From Microbacterium testaceum StLB037 (lineage in GTDB: Bacteria > Actinomycetota > Actinomycetes > Actinomycetales > Microbacteriaceae): DNA of 64,000 nt. The translations under genes were made by a program, and so were the position numbers. The first letter of the stretch is position 1; the number at the start of each line of letters is the position of its first letter. The stretch lies in the NCBI RefSeq assembly GCF_000202635.1, contig NC_015125.1, positions 2,542,001 through 2,606,000 of the forward strand, given 5' to 3'. Shown here piece after piece: positions 17,048-27,460 of this stretch. The notes under the pieces are model-generated. The model ran no database searches, had not been told where the DNA came from, and was given only the letters and a program-made list of their open reading frames with translations.

Positions 17048-18313
17048 ATGCGAAAGCTGGGACGGATCGTGGCCGGAGCCTCGGCTCTCGTGCTCGCGGG
17101 GACGCTCGGCGCCTGTTCCGCGGATGACGGGGTGCCGACCCTCACCTGGTACATCAACCCCGACGACGGCGGTCAGGCCGAGATCGCGGCATCCTGTACC
17201 GAAGCCGCCGACGGGGCGTACCGCATCGAGACCTCGCTGCTGCCGCGCGACGCCGCCTCGCAGCGCGAACAGCTCGCGCGCCGTCTCGCCGCGAGCGACC
17301 GGTCGCTCGACATCATGAGCCTCGACCCGCCGTTCATCCCCGAGCTCGCCGAGCCGGGCTTCCTCGCTCCCGTGCCCGACGACCTGCAGAACACCGACGG
17401 CATCGTCGAGGGGGCGGTGCAGTCGGCGAGCTGGAACGGCGAGCTGGTGACGGTGCCGTTCTGGGCGAACACGCAGCTGCTCTGGTACCGCAAGTCGGTC
17501 GCCGAGGCCGCCGGTCTCGACATGACGCAGCCGGTCACGTGGGACCAGATCATGCAGGCCGCCGAGGACCAGAACAAGCAGCTCGGCGTGCAGGGAGCGC
17601 TCGCCGAGTCGCTCACGGTGTGGATCAACGCGCTCGTCGCCTCGGGCGGCGGGAAGATCCTCGAGGACCCCGAGGCGAAGCCCGACGAGATGCAGCTCGG
17701 GCTCGAGTCCGACGCGGGCAAGAAGGCCGCCGAGATCATCGGGCGCATCGGCTCGTCGGGACTGGGCGGCGCGGGGCTTCCGACCGCGGATGAGAACGCG
17801 AGCATGAACCTCTTCCAGGGGGACAACGGCTCGTTCATGGTCAACTGGCCCTTCGTCTACCCGGCCATGCAGGGCGCCGCTCCCGACGTCGTGGAAGACC
17901 TCGGCTGGGCGGTGTATCCCCGAGTGGATGCCGGGACCCCGGCCGCTCCTCCCGTGGGAGGCATCAACCTCGGCGTCGGCGCGTACAGCGAGCACGTCGA
18001 CCTCGCGTGGCAGGCGGTGCAGTGCATCGTGACACCCGAGAACCAAGCGCAGTACTTCGTGACCAACGGCAACCCGCCGTCGAACCTCGCGGCGTACGAC
18101 GACGCGGAGGTGACCGAGAAGTTCCCGATGGCCGACACCATCGCCGAGTCGCTGCAGCTCGGAGCCCCGCGACCCCAGACGCCGTACTACAACGAGATCT
18201 CGATCGGACTGCAGCGCACCTGGCATCCGCCGAACGCCGTGAACCCCGACACGACGCCACAGTCCTCGACCGACTTCATCCTCGCGGTGCTCAGAGGGGA
18301 GCGACTGCTGTGA
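17048..18313 (+). CDS. ABC importer substrate-binding lipoprotein, carbohydrate type
   Basis: The 421-residue extracellular binding protein belongs to solute-binding family 1. A lipoprotein signal ends in LAGTLGAC with the lipidated Cys at residue 23. The body shows the family pattern WNGELVTVPFWANTQLLWYR, VTWDQIMQAAED and LFQGDNGSFMVNWPFVYP. The ATG at 17048 is chosen because GAGGGGG precedes it and the signal peptide begins there; an upstream ATG at 16994 adds 18 charged residues. It is the first gene of a four-gene operon. The sugar is unknown. Confidence 0.92.
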   Translation: MRKLGRIVAGASALVLAGTLGACSADDGVPTLTWYINPDDGGQAEIAASCTEAADGAYRIETSLLPRDAASQREQLARRLAASDRSLDIMSLDPPFIPELAEPGFLAPVPDDLQNTDGIVEGAVQSASWNGELVTVPFWANTQLLWYRKSVAEAAGLDMTQPVTWDQIMQAAEDQNKQLGVQGALAESLTVWINALVASGGGKILEDPEAKPDEMQLGLESDAGKKAAEIIGRIGSSGLGGAGLPTADENASMNLFQGDNGSFMVNWPFVYPAMQGAAPDVVEDLGWAVYPRVDAGTPAAPPVGGINLGVGAYSEHVDLAWQAVQCIVTPENQAQYFVTNGNPPSNLAAYDDAEVTEKFPMADTIAESLQLGAPRPQTPYYNEISIGLQRTWHPPNAVNPDTTPQSSTDFILAVLRGERLL

Positions 18314-19275
18314 CCGACACGACCGTCACGCGCGCCACGCGGCGCGAGGAGCCGGAGGCTCCGAAGAAGAAGCGGCGGTCCGACCGCGCCCGCGCCGAGG
18401 CTCGCTTGGGCTGGATGCTCGCCGGCCCGGCCTTCGGCATCATGCTGCTGGTCACGCTGTACCCGATCGTGCAGGCGCTGTGGGACTCGCTGTTCAGCCT
18501 GCGCCTCACCGCTCCCGATGACCGCGAGTTCATCTGGTTCCGCAACTACCAGGTGATCCTCGGCGACCCGGCTTTCTGGCAGTCGATGGGGGTGACGCTG
18601 TTCATCACGGTCGTCACCGTGCTGCTCGAGCTGATCATCGGCTTCGGCTTCGCGCTCGTCATGCACCGGGCCATCAAGAAGCTGCGCGGCTTCGCGCGCA
18701 CGGCGATCCTCGTTCCCTACGGCATCATCACCGTCGTCTCGGCGTTCGCGTTCTTCTACGCCTTCGACATCAACTCCGGCGGATACGTCAACAGCTGGCT
18801 CTCGTGGATCCCCGGGTTCGACGAGAACCTCAACTGGTTCGCCTATCAGGGCACCTCGCTGACCGTGATCATCCTGAGCGAGGTGTGGAAGACGACACCC
18901 TTCATCTCGCTGCTGCTGCTGTCGGGACTGGCGCAGGTGCCGGGAGACCTCGAGGAGGCGGCCAAGGTCGACGGGGCCACCGGCTGGGAGGTGCTGCGCC
19001 GCGTCATCCTGCCGAACATGAAGGCCGCGATCATGGTCGCCGTGCTCTTCCGCACGCTCGAGGCGTTCCGCATCTTCGACAACATCTTCATCATGACCGC
19101 GGGGGCCAACGACACCGAAGCCCTGTCGCTCCTGGCGTACAACACCTCGATCGGGCGCCTCGAGATCGGTCTGGGATCCGCGATCTCGGTGCTGCTGTTC
19201 CTCAGCGTGCTGATCATCGCGGGGATCTTCATCAAGGGATTCAAAGTCGATCTGTCCGCCGGGAAGAACTCGTGA
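18310..19275 (+). CDS. ABC importer permease, MalF/UgpA-like
   Basis: The 321-residue inner-membrane permease starts with GTG overlapping the preceding stop by 4 bp (GTGA). A basic cytoplasmic N-terminus (PKKKRRSDRARAEARLG) is followed by six predicted helices and the EAA loop EEAAKVDGATGWEVLRRVILP, which contacts the ATPase. It pairs with the next permease to form the membrane channel. Confidence 0.93.
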   Translation: MTDTTVTRATRREEPEAPKKKRRSDRARAEARLGWMLAGPAFGIMLLVTLYPIVQALWDSLFSLRLTAPDDREFIWFRNYQVILGDPAFWQSMGVTLFITVVTVLLELIIGFGFALVMHRAIKKLRGFARTAILVPYGIITVVSAFAFFYAFDINSGGYVNSWLSWIPGFDENLNWFAYQGTSLTVIILSEVWKTTPFISLLLLSGLAQVPGDLEEAAKVDGATGWEVLRRVILPNMKAAIMVAVLFRTLEAFRIFDNIFIMTAGANDTEALSLLAYNTSIGRLEIGLGSAISVLLFLSVLIIAGIFIKGFKVDLSAGKNS

Positions 19276-19330
19276 GGGGCGCGCTCGTGACCGTGACGAC
19301 CGGCATCCGCTCCGAAGGGACGTGCTCCTG

Positions 19331-20179
19331 ATGCGCGCAATGACCTGGCCCCAGCGGATCATGTGGCTCGTGATCATCGCGGCCGTTCTCGTCTGGTCGC
19401 TCTTCCCGGTCTTCTCGATCGCGATGACGTCGTTCAAGACGCAGGCGGGTCTGTTCTCGGGCACGCTCCTCCCGCAGGAGTGGACGCTCGACAACTACGC
19501 CACGATCCTCGCCCCGGGTGGCAGCGCGCAGGACCTCTTCCTTCCCGCGTTGCGCAACTCGATCGGCATCTCGCTCATCGCGACGTTCGTCGCGGTGGTG
19601 CTCGCGACCCTGTGCGCGTACGCGATCGCGCGGCTCGACTTCCCCGGCAAGCGCATCATCCTCACCACCGCGCTCGCCGTATCGGTGTTCCCGATCGTGT
19701 CGATCGTCACCCCGCTGTTCAACCTGTGGCGTGTGATCGGCCTCTACGACACCTGGCTCGGCCTGATCATCCCGTACCTCTCGCTCACGCTGCCGATCTC
19801 GATCTGGACGCTCGCGGCCTTCTTCCGCCAGATCCCGTGGGAGCTCGAGCAGGCGGCCCAGGTTGACGGCGCGACACCGTTCGAGGCGTTCCGCAAGACC
19901 GTGGTGCCGCTCGCGGCCCCGGGCGTCTTCACCACCGCGATCATCGCGTTCTTCATCGCGTGGAACGACTTCGTCTACGGCATCTCGCTGACATCGACGG
20001 ATGCCGCGCGGCCGGTGCCCGCGGCCCTGTCGTTCTTCACCGGGGCCTCGCAGTTCGAGGAGCCCACCGGCGCCATCTCGGCGGCGGCCATCGTCGTCAC
20101 CATCCCCATCGTCATCGTCGTCGTGATCTTCCAGCGCCGGATCGTGTCCGGCCTCACGCAGGGCGCCGTCAAAGGCTAA
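19331..20179 (+). CDS. ABC importer permease, MalG/UgpE-like
   Basis: The 282-residue permease has six predicted helices and the EAA loop [26 protein letters not shown]. The ATG at 19331 is preceded by GAAGGGA about 10 bases away; a GTG three codons earlier is too close to that site. It is the second half of the membrane channel of the sugar importer. Confidence 0.93.
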   Translation: MRAMTWPQRIMWLVIIAAVLVWSLFPVFSIAMTSFKTQAGLFSGTLLPQEWTLDNYATILAPGGSAQDLFLPALRNSIGISLIATFVAVVLATLCAYAIARLDFPGKRIILTTALAVSVFPIVSIVTPLFNLWRVIGLYDTWLGLIIPYLSLTLPISIWTLAAFFRQIPWELEQAAQVDGATPFEAFRKTVVPLAAPGVFTTAIIAFFIAWNDFVYGISLTSTDAARPVPAALSFFTGASQFEEPTGAISAAAIVVTIPIVIVVVIFQRRIVSGLTQGAVKG

Positions 20180-20190
20180 GGAGCGAGTCC

Positions 20191-21459
<1,269 letters not shown>

Positions 21460-21489
21460 GCGTCGTCGGCGTCGCGCGGAGCGGCGGGC

Positions 21490-21569
21490 CGAAACTCCTG
21501 AGATTCCGGGGCCTACGGGCTCTCCACGACCTCCCGGGGCCGGGAGACGGCGTTATCTCAGGAGTTTCG
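21490..21569. repeat. long inverted repeat with inner hairpin between convergent genes
   Basis: CGAAACTCCTGAGAT (21490-21504) and its exact complement (21555-21569) flank a 50-base centre that holds a second hairpin, CTCCCG-GGGC-CGGGAG (21531-21546). GCGGG/CCCGC pairs extend the stem past one bulge. It lies between the ABC ATPase gene and the convergent DUF6518 gene. It may be a two-way terminator or a copy of a dispersed palindromic element. Confidence 0.8.
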
Positions 21570-21575
21570 CCCGCG

Positions 21576-22199
21576 TCAGACGGTCGAGCCCAGCTGGCCC
21601 ATCCAGGCGTAGAAGCCGAGGAACGCGGCGGCCCCTCCGACGGTGAGGACGCTCCCGAGCACCCCGGGTGCGATGCGGGGACGCGCGGCGACGACGGTGG
21701 ACACCAGCAGGGCGACGCCGATCACGGTCTGAAGGATCCAGTACACCGGGCTCGTCGTCGCGCCGACGACCGTCAGCCCGTACACGCCCTCGCCGATGAG
21801 CACCGCCGCGACCGGAGCGGCCGCGAACGGCTTCCACGAACCGGGACCCCACCGCAGAAGCGAGGCGGACAGGCCGACGACGGGGCCGGCGAAGAGCCCG
21901 ATGATCGTGAACGTGTCCTGGAACGGCTCGGCGTAGAAGAAACCACGCCAGGCCGAGACGATCCGGTACCCCTCGATGAGGAGCACGAAAGACACGACAC
22001 CGAGAGCCGCGGCCAGCGGAGGCCGCGCCCGCGTCAGCCAGACGAGACCGAACGCGAGGATCGTCCAGCCGCCGGCCGAGTTGGCGAACGACGCGAGCGC
22101 GTCGGGAAGCACGGTCTGGCCGAAGCTCGTCAAACCCCCGAGGGCGAGCGAGCCGACGGCGACGGAGAGGGCGGGGACGAGCCAGTTTCGGGGGTGCAC
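21576..22199 (-). CDS. DUF6518-type membrane protein
   Basis: A roughly 207-residue protein with about six hydrophobic segments (VGSLALGGLTSFGQTVLPD, then SFVLLIEGYRIVSAWRGFFYAEPFQDTF and GEGVYGLTVVG). It fits the actinobacterial DUF6518 membrane family of unknown function. I place the start at GTG 22199, which lies 6 bases behind TACCGT (22206-22211, minus strand). An ATG at 22259 would add 20 hydrophilic residues lacking a promoter or a clear ribosome site. Confidence 0.75.
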   Translation of the reverse strand: MHPRNWLVPALSVAVGSLALGGLTSFGQTVLPDALASFANSAGGWTILAFGLVWLTRARPPLAAALGVVSFVLLIEGYRIVSAWRGFFYAEPFQDTFTIIGLFAGPVVGLSASLLRWGPGSWKPFAAAPVAAVLIGEGVYGLTVVGATTSPVYWILQTVIGVALLVSTVVAARPRIAPGVLGSVLTVGGAAAFLGFYAWMGQLGSTV

Positions 22200-22294
22200 G
22201 TTCCCACGGTAGGAATCGGCGTCTGCGCGCGCGTCCACCGGGGGTGGGCGCGGTGTCATCCTCGAGACGGATATCGCCGCCGTAGGCTGGGGCG

Positions 22295-23257
22295 ATGGGG
22301 GAGTGGCATCCGGACATCCTCGGCGAGGGCTTCGAACAGCAGACCCTGCCGCTCGGCAGCGATGACGAGGGGGAGGTCGTCGCGACGCTCGTCCGGGCGA
22401 TGCCTCACCCCGGGGCGCGTCTTTTCGGGGCGTGGCGCGACCTCGACGTGCTGTACGTGCACGGCTGGTCTGACTACTTCTTCCAGGCGGATCTCGCCCG
22501 CTTCTTCACGGACCGCGGCGCGCGCTTCTACGCGCTGGACCTGCGCAAGTACGGGCGCAGCATCCGGCCCGGGCAGACGCGCGGGTACGTCCTCGCGCTC
22601 GACGTGTACGACGCGGACATCGAGGCCGCGCTGGATGTCATGGGCACCGAGGCGCGCGGACGCCGTCTCGTCCTGCTGGGCCACAGCACGGGCGGCCTGA
22701 CTCTGACGCTCTGGGCTGCGCGGCATCGGGGGAGGGCGCACGCCCTCGTGCTCAACAGTCCCTGGCTCGAGCTCCAGCTCGGCCCGTTGGGGCGTCAGGC
22801 GCTCGCGCCGATCGTGAACGCCCGCGCACGCCTGGACCCCCGCGGGGGACAGTTGGCGCTGGACCTGGGGTTCTACGGGCGGGCCCAGCGTGAGGTCGGA
22901 ACGCTGCCCGACAGCCCCGAAGGATGGCGTCCGCCCCGCGCGTTCCCCACCCATCCGGGGTGGCTCGCCGCGGTCATCGCGGGCCATGCGCGCGTGGCAT
23001 CCGGGGTCGACGTGGGGTGTCCGGCCCTGGTGCTCCTGTCGTTGCGCTCGACCACCTCGTTGACGTGGAACGACGCGATGCGTGAGACCGACTCGGTCCT
23101 GGTCGTCGACGACATCGCCCGCGCCGCCACCCGCATCGCGCGAACGGTCACGATCGCGCGCATCGACGGCGCTCTGCACGACGTGTTCCTCTCGGCGCCC
23201 GATGCACAGGATGCCGCGTACGCGGCGCTCGGGAACTGGGTGCGAGGGCTAGCGTAG
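22295..23257 (+). CDS. alpha/beta hydrolase
   Basis: The 320-residue protein has the hydrolase fold with VLYVHGWSDYFFQ (oxyanion region), nucleophile elbow GHSTGG with Ser131, and a late His in GALHDVF. It resembles serine aminopeptidase S33/lysophospholipase-like hydrolases. The start lies 6 bases behind TAGGCT (22283-22288). It precedes an acyl-CoA synthetase gene by 20 bp, probably in one operon. It is not a convincing MenH: it is too long and outside the men cluster. Confidence 0.87.
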   Translation: MGEWHPDILGEGFEQQTLPLGSDDEGEVVATLVRAMPHPGARLFGAWRDLDVLYVHGWSDYFFQADLARFFTDRGARFYALDLRKYGRSIRPGQTRGYVLALDVYDADIEAALDVMGTEARGRRLVLLGHSTGGLTLTLWAARHRGRAHALVLNSPWLELQLGPLGRQALAPIVNARARLDPRGGQLALDLGFYGRAQREVGTLPDSPEGWRPPRAFPTHPGWLAAVIAGHARVASGVDVGCPALVLLSLRSTTSLTWNDAMRETDSVLVVDDIARAATRIARTVTIARIDGALHDVFLSAPDAQDAAYAALGNWVRGLA

Positions 23258-23277
23258 AACGCGATCGAAGGAGCCCC

Positions 23278-24972
23278 ATGATCCCCACCGTCTCCGCCAC
23301 CGAGCGCTACCGCGCCGCCCGCGACGAGCTCCTCGCGGCGCGCACCGACCCCGATCGGGCGGCCGCGTTCACCTGGCCCCGGTTCGACGGACCGTTCAAC
23401 TGGGCGATCGACTGGTTCGACCCCATGGCGCGCGGAAACGACGCTCCCGCGCTGATCGTCGTCGACGACGACGGCACCCACCACCAGCGCACGTTCGACG
23501 AGCTCGCGCGCCGCTCGGATCAGGTCGCCGCATGGTTGGCATCCCGAGGCGTCCGCCGCGGCGACGCGGTACTGCTCATGCTCGGCAACCAGGTCGAGCT
23601 GTGGGAGGCGATGCTCGGCATCATGAAGCTCGGCGGCGTGATCGCCCCGACCACGACCGCTCTCGGTGCGCGCGACCTCGCCGACCGGATCGAGAGGGCC
23701 GAGATCCGGCACGTCATCGTGGGAGCTGCGGATGCCGACAAGTTCGACGATCTGCCCGAGGGCCTCGGCCGCATCGTCGTGGGCGGTGAGCACCCGGGAT
23801 GGGCCGCGTACGAGGAGGCGTTCCTCGCCGAGGCGGGGCCCGCGCGGCATCCGGGGACCGTCGCGGACGACCGCCTGCTCCTCTACTTCACGTCGGGGAC
23901 GACGTCGAAGCCGAAGCTCGTCGAGCACACGCACGCGTCGTACCCCGTCGGGCACTTCACGACCATGTACTGGCTGGGTCTGCAGCCCGGCGACGTGCAC
24001 CTCGCGATCAGCTCGCCGGGGTGGGCGAAGCACGCGTGGAGCCTCTTCTTCGCGCCGTGGATCGCCGGGGCGACGGTGCTCGCGCTGAACTACTCCCGGT
24101 TCTCGGCCGAGCGCCTGCTCGACGAGCTCGAGCGCGACCGGGTGACGACGTTCTGCGCCCCGCCGACGGTGTGGCGGATGCTGATCCAGGCCGATCTCAC
24201 CGGGCGTCGCGGGGCCCTGCGCGAGGTCGTTTCGGCGGGGGAGCCCCTCAACCCCGAGGTCATCGCGACCGTGCAGCGCGCGTGGGGCCTCGACATCCGC
24301 GACGGCTACGGCCAGACCGAGATGACCGCCGTCGTCGCGAACACGCCGGGCGCCGAGCTCGTTCCCGGGTCGATGGGACGCCCGCTGCCCGGCTGCCCGG
24401 TCGTGCTGATCGACCCGGTGACCGGGGAGCCGGCCGACGAGGGCGAGATCTGCCTCGACCTGTCGGAGCGGCCGCTCAACCTCATGACCGGGTACGTCGG
24501 TGACGCGGAGCGCAACGACGAGTCGACCGCGAACGGTCTGTTCCACACGGGCGATGTCGCGCGCCGCGACGCCCTCGGCACCATCACCTACATCGGCCGC
24601 ACCGATGACGTGTTCAAGTCCTCCGACTACAAGATCAGCCCGTTCGAGCTCGAGAGCGTGCTCATCGAGCATCCCGCCGTCGTCGAGGCGGCGGTGGTCC
24701 CCGCGCCCGACGATCTGCGCCTGTCCGTGCCCAAGGCGTACGTCGTCCTGGCATCCGGATTCGAGCCCGGCGAGGACGTCGCGATCGACATCCTCCGCTA
24801 CGCGCGGGAGAAGCTCGCTCCGTTCCAGCGGCTGCGCCGCGTCGAGTTCCTCGAGCTCCCCAAGACGATCTCGGGCAAGATCCGTCGCGTCGAGCTGCGC
24901 CAGCGCGAGGAGGCCGTGGTGCGCGGCGAGGTCACTCCGGTGGAGTGGCGCGACGACGCCTTGCGGGGATGA
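23278..24972 (+). CDS. AMP-binding acyl-CoA synthetase
   Basis: The 564-residue ANL-family ligase activates a carboxylic acid with ATP and CoA. It has the phosphate loop YFTSGTTSKPKL near residue 203, GDVHLAISSPGWAKHAWSLF typical of acetyl-/medium-chain acyl-CoA synthetases, DGYGQTEMT near 341, the hinge FHTGDVARRD, and the catalytic-lysine loop KTISGKIRRVEL near 530. A GAAGGAG site precedes the ATG. It shares a transcript with the upstream hydrolase and the downstream SGNH gene. The acid used is unknown. Confidence 0.9.
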   Translation: MIPTVSATERYRAARDELLAARTDPDRAAAFTWPRFDGPFNWAIDWFDPMARGNDAPALIVVDDDGTHHQRTFDELARRSDQVAAWLASRGVRRGDAVLLMLGNQVELWEAMLGIMKLGGVIAPTTTALGARDLADRIERAEIRHVIVGAADADKFDDLPEGLGRIVVGGEHPGWAAYEEAFLAEAGPARHPGTVADDRLLLYFTSGTTSKPKLVEHTHASYPVGHFTTMYWLGLQPGDVHLAISSPGWAKHAWSLFFAPWIAGATVLALNYSRFSAERLLDELERDRVTTFCAPPTVWRMLIQADLTGRRGALREVVSAGEPLNPEVIATVQRAWGLDIRDGYGQTEMTAVVANTPGAELVPGSMGRPLPGCPVVLIDPVTGEPADEGEICLDLSERPLNLMTGYVGDAERNDESTANGLFHTGDVARRDALGTITYIGRTDDVFKSSDYKISPFELESVLIEHPAVVEAAVVPAPDDLRLSVPKAYVVLASGFEPGEDVAIDILRYAREKLAPFQRLRRVEFLELPKTISGKIRRVELRQREEAVVRGEVTPVEWRDDALRG

Positions 24973-25745
24973 AGCGCCGCGTCGGGATCGTCGCGGCGTC
25001 CGTCCTCGGGGGCGCCATCGTGGTCGTCGCGGCGTTGCTGCTCACCCGCGGAGGGACGGATGCCACGCCCGCCGCGTCAGCGACCTCGACGTCGCCGGAG
25101 CGCACCGCGACTCCGACGCGCACGCCCTCGCCGAGCCCTACACGGACGGCGACCCCGACGCCGACGCCGACGACGCCGGGGCTGCTCCGCATCCCGCGCG
25201 ACGCGGCGGGGGACGCTCGCGTGCTCATCACCGGTGATTCGCTCGCGGCTGGATTCTTCGCCTCCACCGAAGCGCAGGGTTTCTCCGCCCTCGTCACCGG
25301 GGCCTTGGGCCGAGTCACGCCGACGACGGTCTCCCGCGCGCACGAGACGCTCTCCACGGTGGCCGGTGTGACCGACGTTCCCGCCGACCTCGGCCTCGCG
25401 GTGATCGAGTTGGGGACCAACGATGTCGGCATCCCGACCCCGCTCGCGGATTTCGAGGCGCAGTACGCCGAACTCGTCGGACGCATCCGCACCTCGTCAC
25501 CGCGGGCCGCCATCGTGTGCACCGGCACCTGGACGGTCGACGGAGCCGAGTACGACGGGATCATCGCGGGGGTCTGCACCGCGAACGCGGGACGATACGT
25601 GTCTCTCGCCGACCTTTTCGCCACGCCGGAATTCCACGGGCCGGCGGGCCGTGACACCTTCGTCGGCGCGGGCGATGACTTCCACCCCAACGACGCGGGA
25701 CACCGCGCGATCGCCGACGCCGTCCTGGCGGTGCTCGCGCACTGA
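24969..25745 (+). CDS. membrane-anchored SGNH/GDSL hydrolase
   Basis: The 258-residue protein begins at ATG 24969, overlapping the previous stop (ATGA). A membrane anchor (about residues 6-26) and a Thr/Pro/Ser-rich linker to residue 70 lead to an SGNH esterase domain: TGDSL (88-92), ELGTNDVG with Asn151, and DDFHPNDAGH with the catalytic Asp and His near the C-terminus. It probably acts at the cell surface on an acyl ester. The operon with an acyl-CoA ligase suggests linked acyl chemistry, which is inference. Confidence 0.88.
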   Translation: MKRRVGIVAASVLGGAIVVVAALLLTRGGTDATPAASATSTSPERTATPTRTPSPSPTRTATPTPTPTTPGLLRIPRDAAGDARVLITGDSLAAGFFASTEAQGFSALVTGALGRVTPTTVSRAHETLSTVAGVTDVPADLGLAVIELGTNDVGIPTPLADFEAQYAELVGRIRTSSPRAAIVCTGTWTVDGAEYDGIIAGVCTANAGRYVSLADLFATPEFHGPAGRDTFVGAGDDFHPNDAGHRAIADAVLAVLAH

Positions 25746-25783
25746 CGGTTGCGCTCCGCCGCCGGGATGCCGAGAATCGCGGG

Positions 25784-26191
25784 GTGAGCGAGATCCTGGA
25801 TGCCGGCCCTTTCTTCCACGGCACGAAAGCCGCCCTGCGGGTCGGCGACCTGCTGACCCCCGGGTTCCCGTCGAATTACCGGCCCGAGATACTGATGAAC
25901 CACGTGTACTTCACCTCGCGGCTCGACGGGGCGGGTCTGGCCGCCGAGATCATCCCCGGCGACGGGCCTCCGCGCGTCTACGAGGTCGAGCCGACCGGGG
26001 AGTTCGAGGACGACCCCAACGTGACCGACAAGAAGTTCCCGGGCAACCCGACGCGCTCGTTCCGCAGCGCCGCGCCTCTGCGCATCGTCGCCGAACGCGA
26101 CGACTGGACGCGGCTCACCCCCGAGGCTCTCGAGACCTGGCGTCGGCGTCTCACCGAGATGCGCGATGAGAACGCCGAGATCATCAACTGA
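25784..26191 (+). CDS. arr: NAD(+)--rifampin ADP-ribosyltransferase
   Basis: The 135-residue protein matches Arr, which inactivates rifamycins by ADP-ribosylating a hydroxyl. It has FFHGTKAALRVGDLLTPG at the start, NHVYFTSRLDGAGLAAEI, RVYEVEPTGEFEDDPN and DKKFPGNPTRSFRS, all family hallmarks, at the normal length. Arr genes are widespread chromosomal genes in actinobacteria; nothing here suggests a mobile element. Start GTG. Confidence 0.93.
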   Translation: MSEILDAGPFFHGTKAALRVGDLLTPGFPSNYRPEILMNHVYFTSRLDGAGLAAEIIPGDGPPRVYEVEPTGEFEDDPNVTDKKFPGNPTRSFRSAAPLRIVAERDDWTRLTPEALETWRRRLTEMRDENAEIIN

Positions 26192-26200
26192 CCGGGCGGC

Positions 26201-26341
26201 TCACACCGGTTCGGTCGTGCGGATGAGACCGCAGTTCACGCACGACCACGCGACGAGGAAGCGCTCGTCGTCGAGGATCTCGAACGACAGCGGGTCGCCG
26301 CACGTGGGGCAGCGACGGGGGTCGGGAGTGCGCTGACGCAT
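26201..26341 (-). CDS. small two-CxxC zinc-ribbon protein (46 aa)
   Basis: A 46-residue protein with two CxxC knuckles, CPTCGD and CVNCGL, the pattern of a zinc ribbon. The ATG lies 7 bases behind TAGCGT (26349-26354, minus strand), which supports it as a real leaderless gene despite its size. It converges on arr. The frame is open much further upstream but that stretch is antisense to other genes. The function is unknown. Confidence 0.7.
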   Translation of the reverse strand: MRQRTPDPRRCPTCGDPLSFEILDDERFLVAWSCVNCGLIRTTEPV

Positions 26342-26392
26342 GGCACTCACGCTACGCGCGGTGGGGAAGGGCGGGGTCGATAGGCTCGGGGA

Positions 26393-26689
26393 ATGACGGA
26401 CGCCCCTCGCCCCGCCGACTCGCGGACGCTCCACATCGTGGCGTTGATGCTGGCGGTTCTGTCTGTCGTCGCGTTCTTCGCCCTGCCCGGGGGAGTGATC
26501 GACTACCTCATCATGACCGCGTGCGCGGCGGCCGCCGTGTTCTTCGGAATCCGCGGGGTGCTCCGCCCCGGAGCGCTGCGGTGGGTTGTCCTCGCCGGGG
26601 GGATCGTGGCGATGTTGATCCTCGTGACGTCGATCGGTCTGCTCGTCATCCGCGTGACGCGGGTGCTGACGTCCGACGCCCCGTTCTAG
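26393..26689 (+). CDS. small membrane protein, unknown
   Basis: The 98-residue protein has three hydrophobic segments (about residues 15-33, 38-57 and 63-85). There is no family I can name. The ATG follows TAGGCT (26381-26386) by 6 bases, facing the promoter of the divergent zinc-ribbon gene. The 3' end overlaps the convergent reductase gene by 4 bp. Confidence 0.7.
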   Translation: MTDAPRPADSRTLHIVALMLAVLSVVAFFALPGGVIDYLIMTACAAAAVFFGIRGVLRPGALRWVVLAGGIVAMLILVTSIGLLVIRVTRVLTSDAPF

Positions 26690-27327
26690 CGGGCATAGGT
26701 GACGTGGATGACTCCGCTCTCGGCGACCTCCGTCGTCACGGTGTAGCGCTCGTCGAGACCGCGCAGTCCGTCCCAGAGGCGGCCGCCCCGTCCGAGGATC
26801 ACCGGGCGGACGGCGACGTGCAGACGGTCGACGAGGTCGGCCTCGAGCGCGGCGCGGACGGTCGAGAGCCCACCGCCCACACGCACGTCGGCATCGCCCG
26901 CGAGCTCGCGCGCTCGGGCGACGGCATCCGTGATCCCGGATGACATGAACTCGAAGCTCGTGCCGTTGTCGAACGTGATCGGCGCGCGCTCGAGATGCGT
27001 GAGCACGAGGACCGGAACGCGGAAGGGCGGCTCGTCGCCCCACCAGCCGCGCCAATCGGGGTCGTCGGGGAAGGAGTGCAGGCCGAACATCGCCGCGCCC
27101 ATGACCTCGGCGCCGATGCCCTCGAAGTACGCGGCGGCGTAGCGGTCGTCCACGCCCGTCGTGCCGGAACCGGAGGTGTCACCGAAGACGCGCGCCCGGA
27201 AGGTCTGCGTCGCCATGTAGTCCGCGACGAGACGCCCCCAGTCCTCGCCCATGGGGTTCTCGGCGGTCTGGTCGGCGGGTGCCGCCACCCCATCGAGCGA
27301 GATGTTCAGATCGACGCGGACGGCCAT
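26686..27327 (-). CDS. dihydrofolate reductase-family (RibD C-terminal) protein
   Basis: The 213-residue protein resembles the YyaP/YwjB-type dihydrofolate reductase fold: an opening LNISLDGVAAP, EVMGAAMFGLHSFP, RVPVLVLTHLERAPI, and the NADP-binding VRVGGGLSTVRAALEADLVDRLHVAVRPVILGRGGRLW. These proteins reduce pyrimidine-type substrates in riboflavin-like reactions, but the real substrate of this subgroup is unknown. AAAGGGGAT precedes the ATG. Confidence 0.87.
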   Translation of the reverse strand: MAVRVDLNISLDGVAAPADQTAENPMGEDWGRLVADYMATQTFRARVFGDTSGSGTTGVDDRYAAAYFEGIGAEVMGAAMFGLHSFPDDPDWRGWWGDEPPFRVPVLVLTHLERAPITFDNGTSFEFMSSGITDAVARARELAGDADVRVGGGLSTVRAALEADLVDRLHVAVRPVILGRGGRLWDGLRGLDERYTVTTEVAESGVIHVTYAR

Positions 27328-27460
27328 GGCATCCCCTTTGCGGAATCAGTTGTACCTCATCATGGCCCCCCTTTGGAGATGACGAGGCCATCGCCCGCTC
27401 GAGGCCGGAATGTCCTTCCCCTAGGCTGCGAGAAACAGGGCTGAGGACGATGGGGGAATC

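Noticed and set aside
14947..17157. 736-residue minus-strand frame over fpr
   Set aside because: Antisense shadow of the ferredoxin reductase; no motifs.
22295..23257. Alpha/beta hydrolase as the missing MenH
   Set aside because: It is 320 residues, against about 250 for MenH. It is outside the men cluster and is joined to an acyl-CoA ligase instead.
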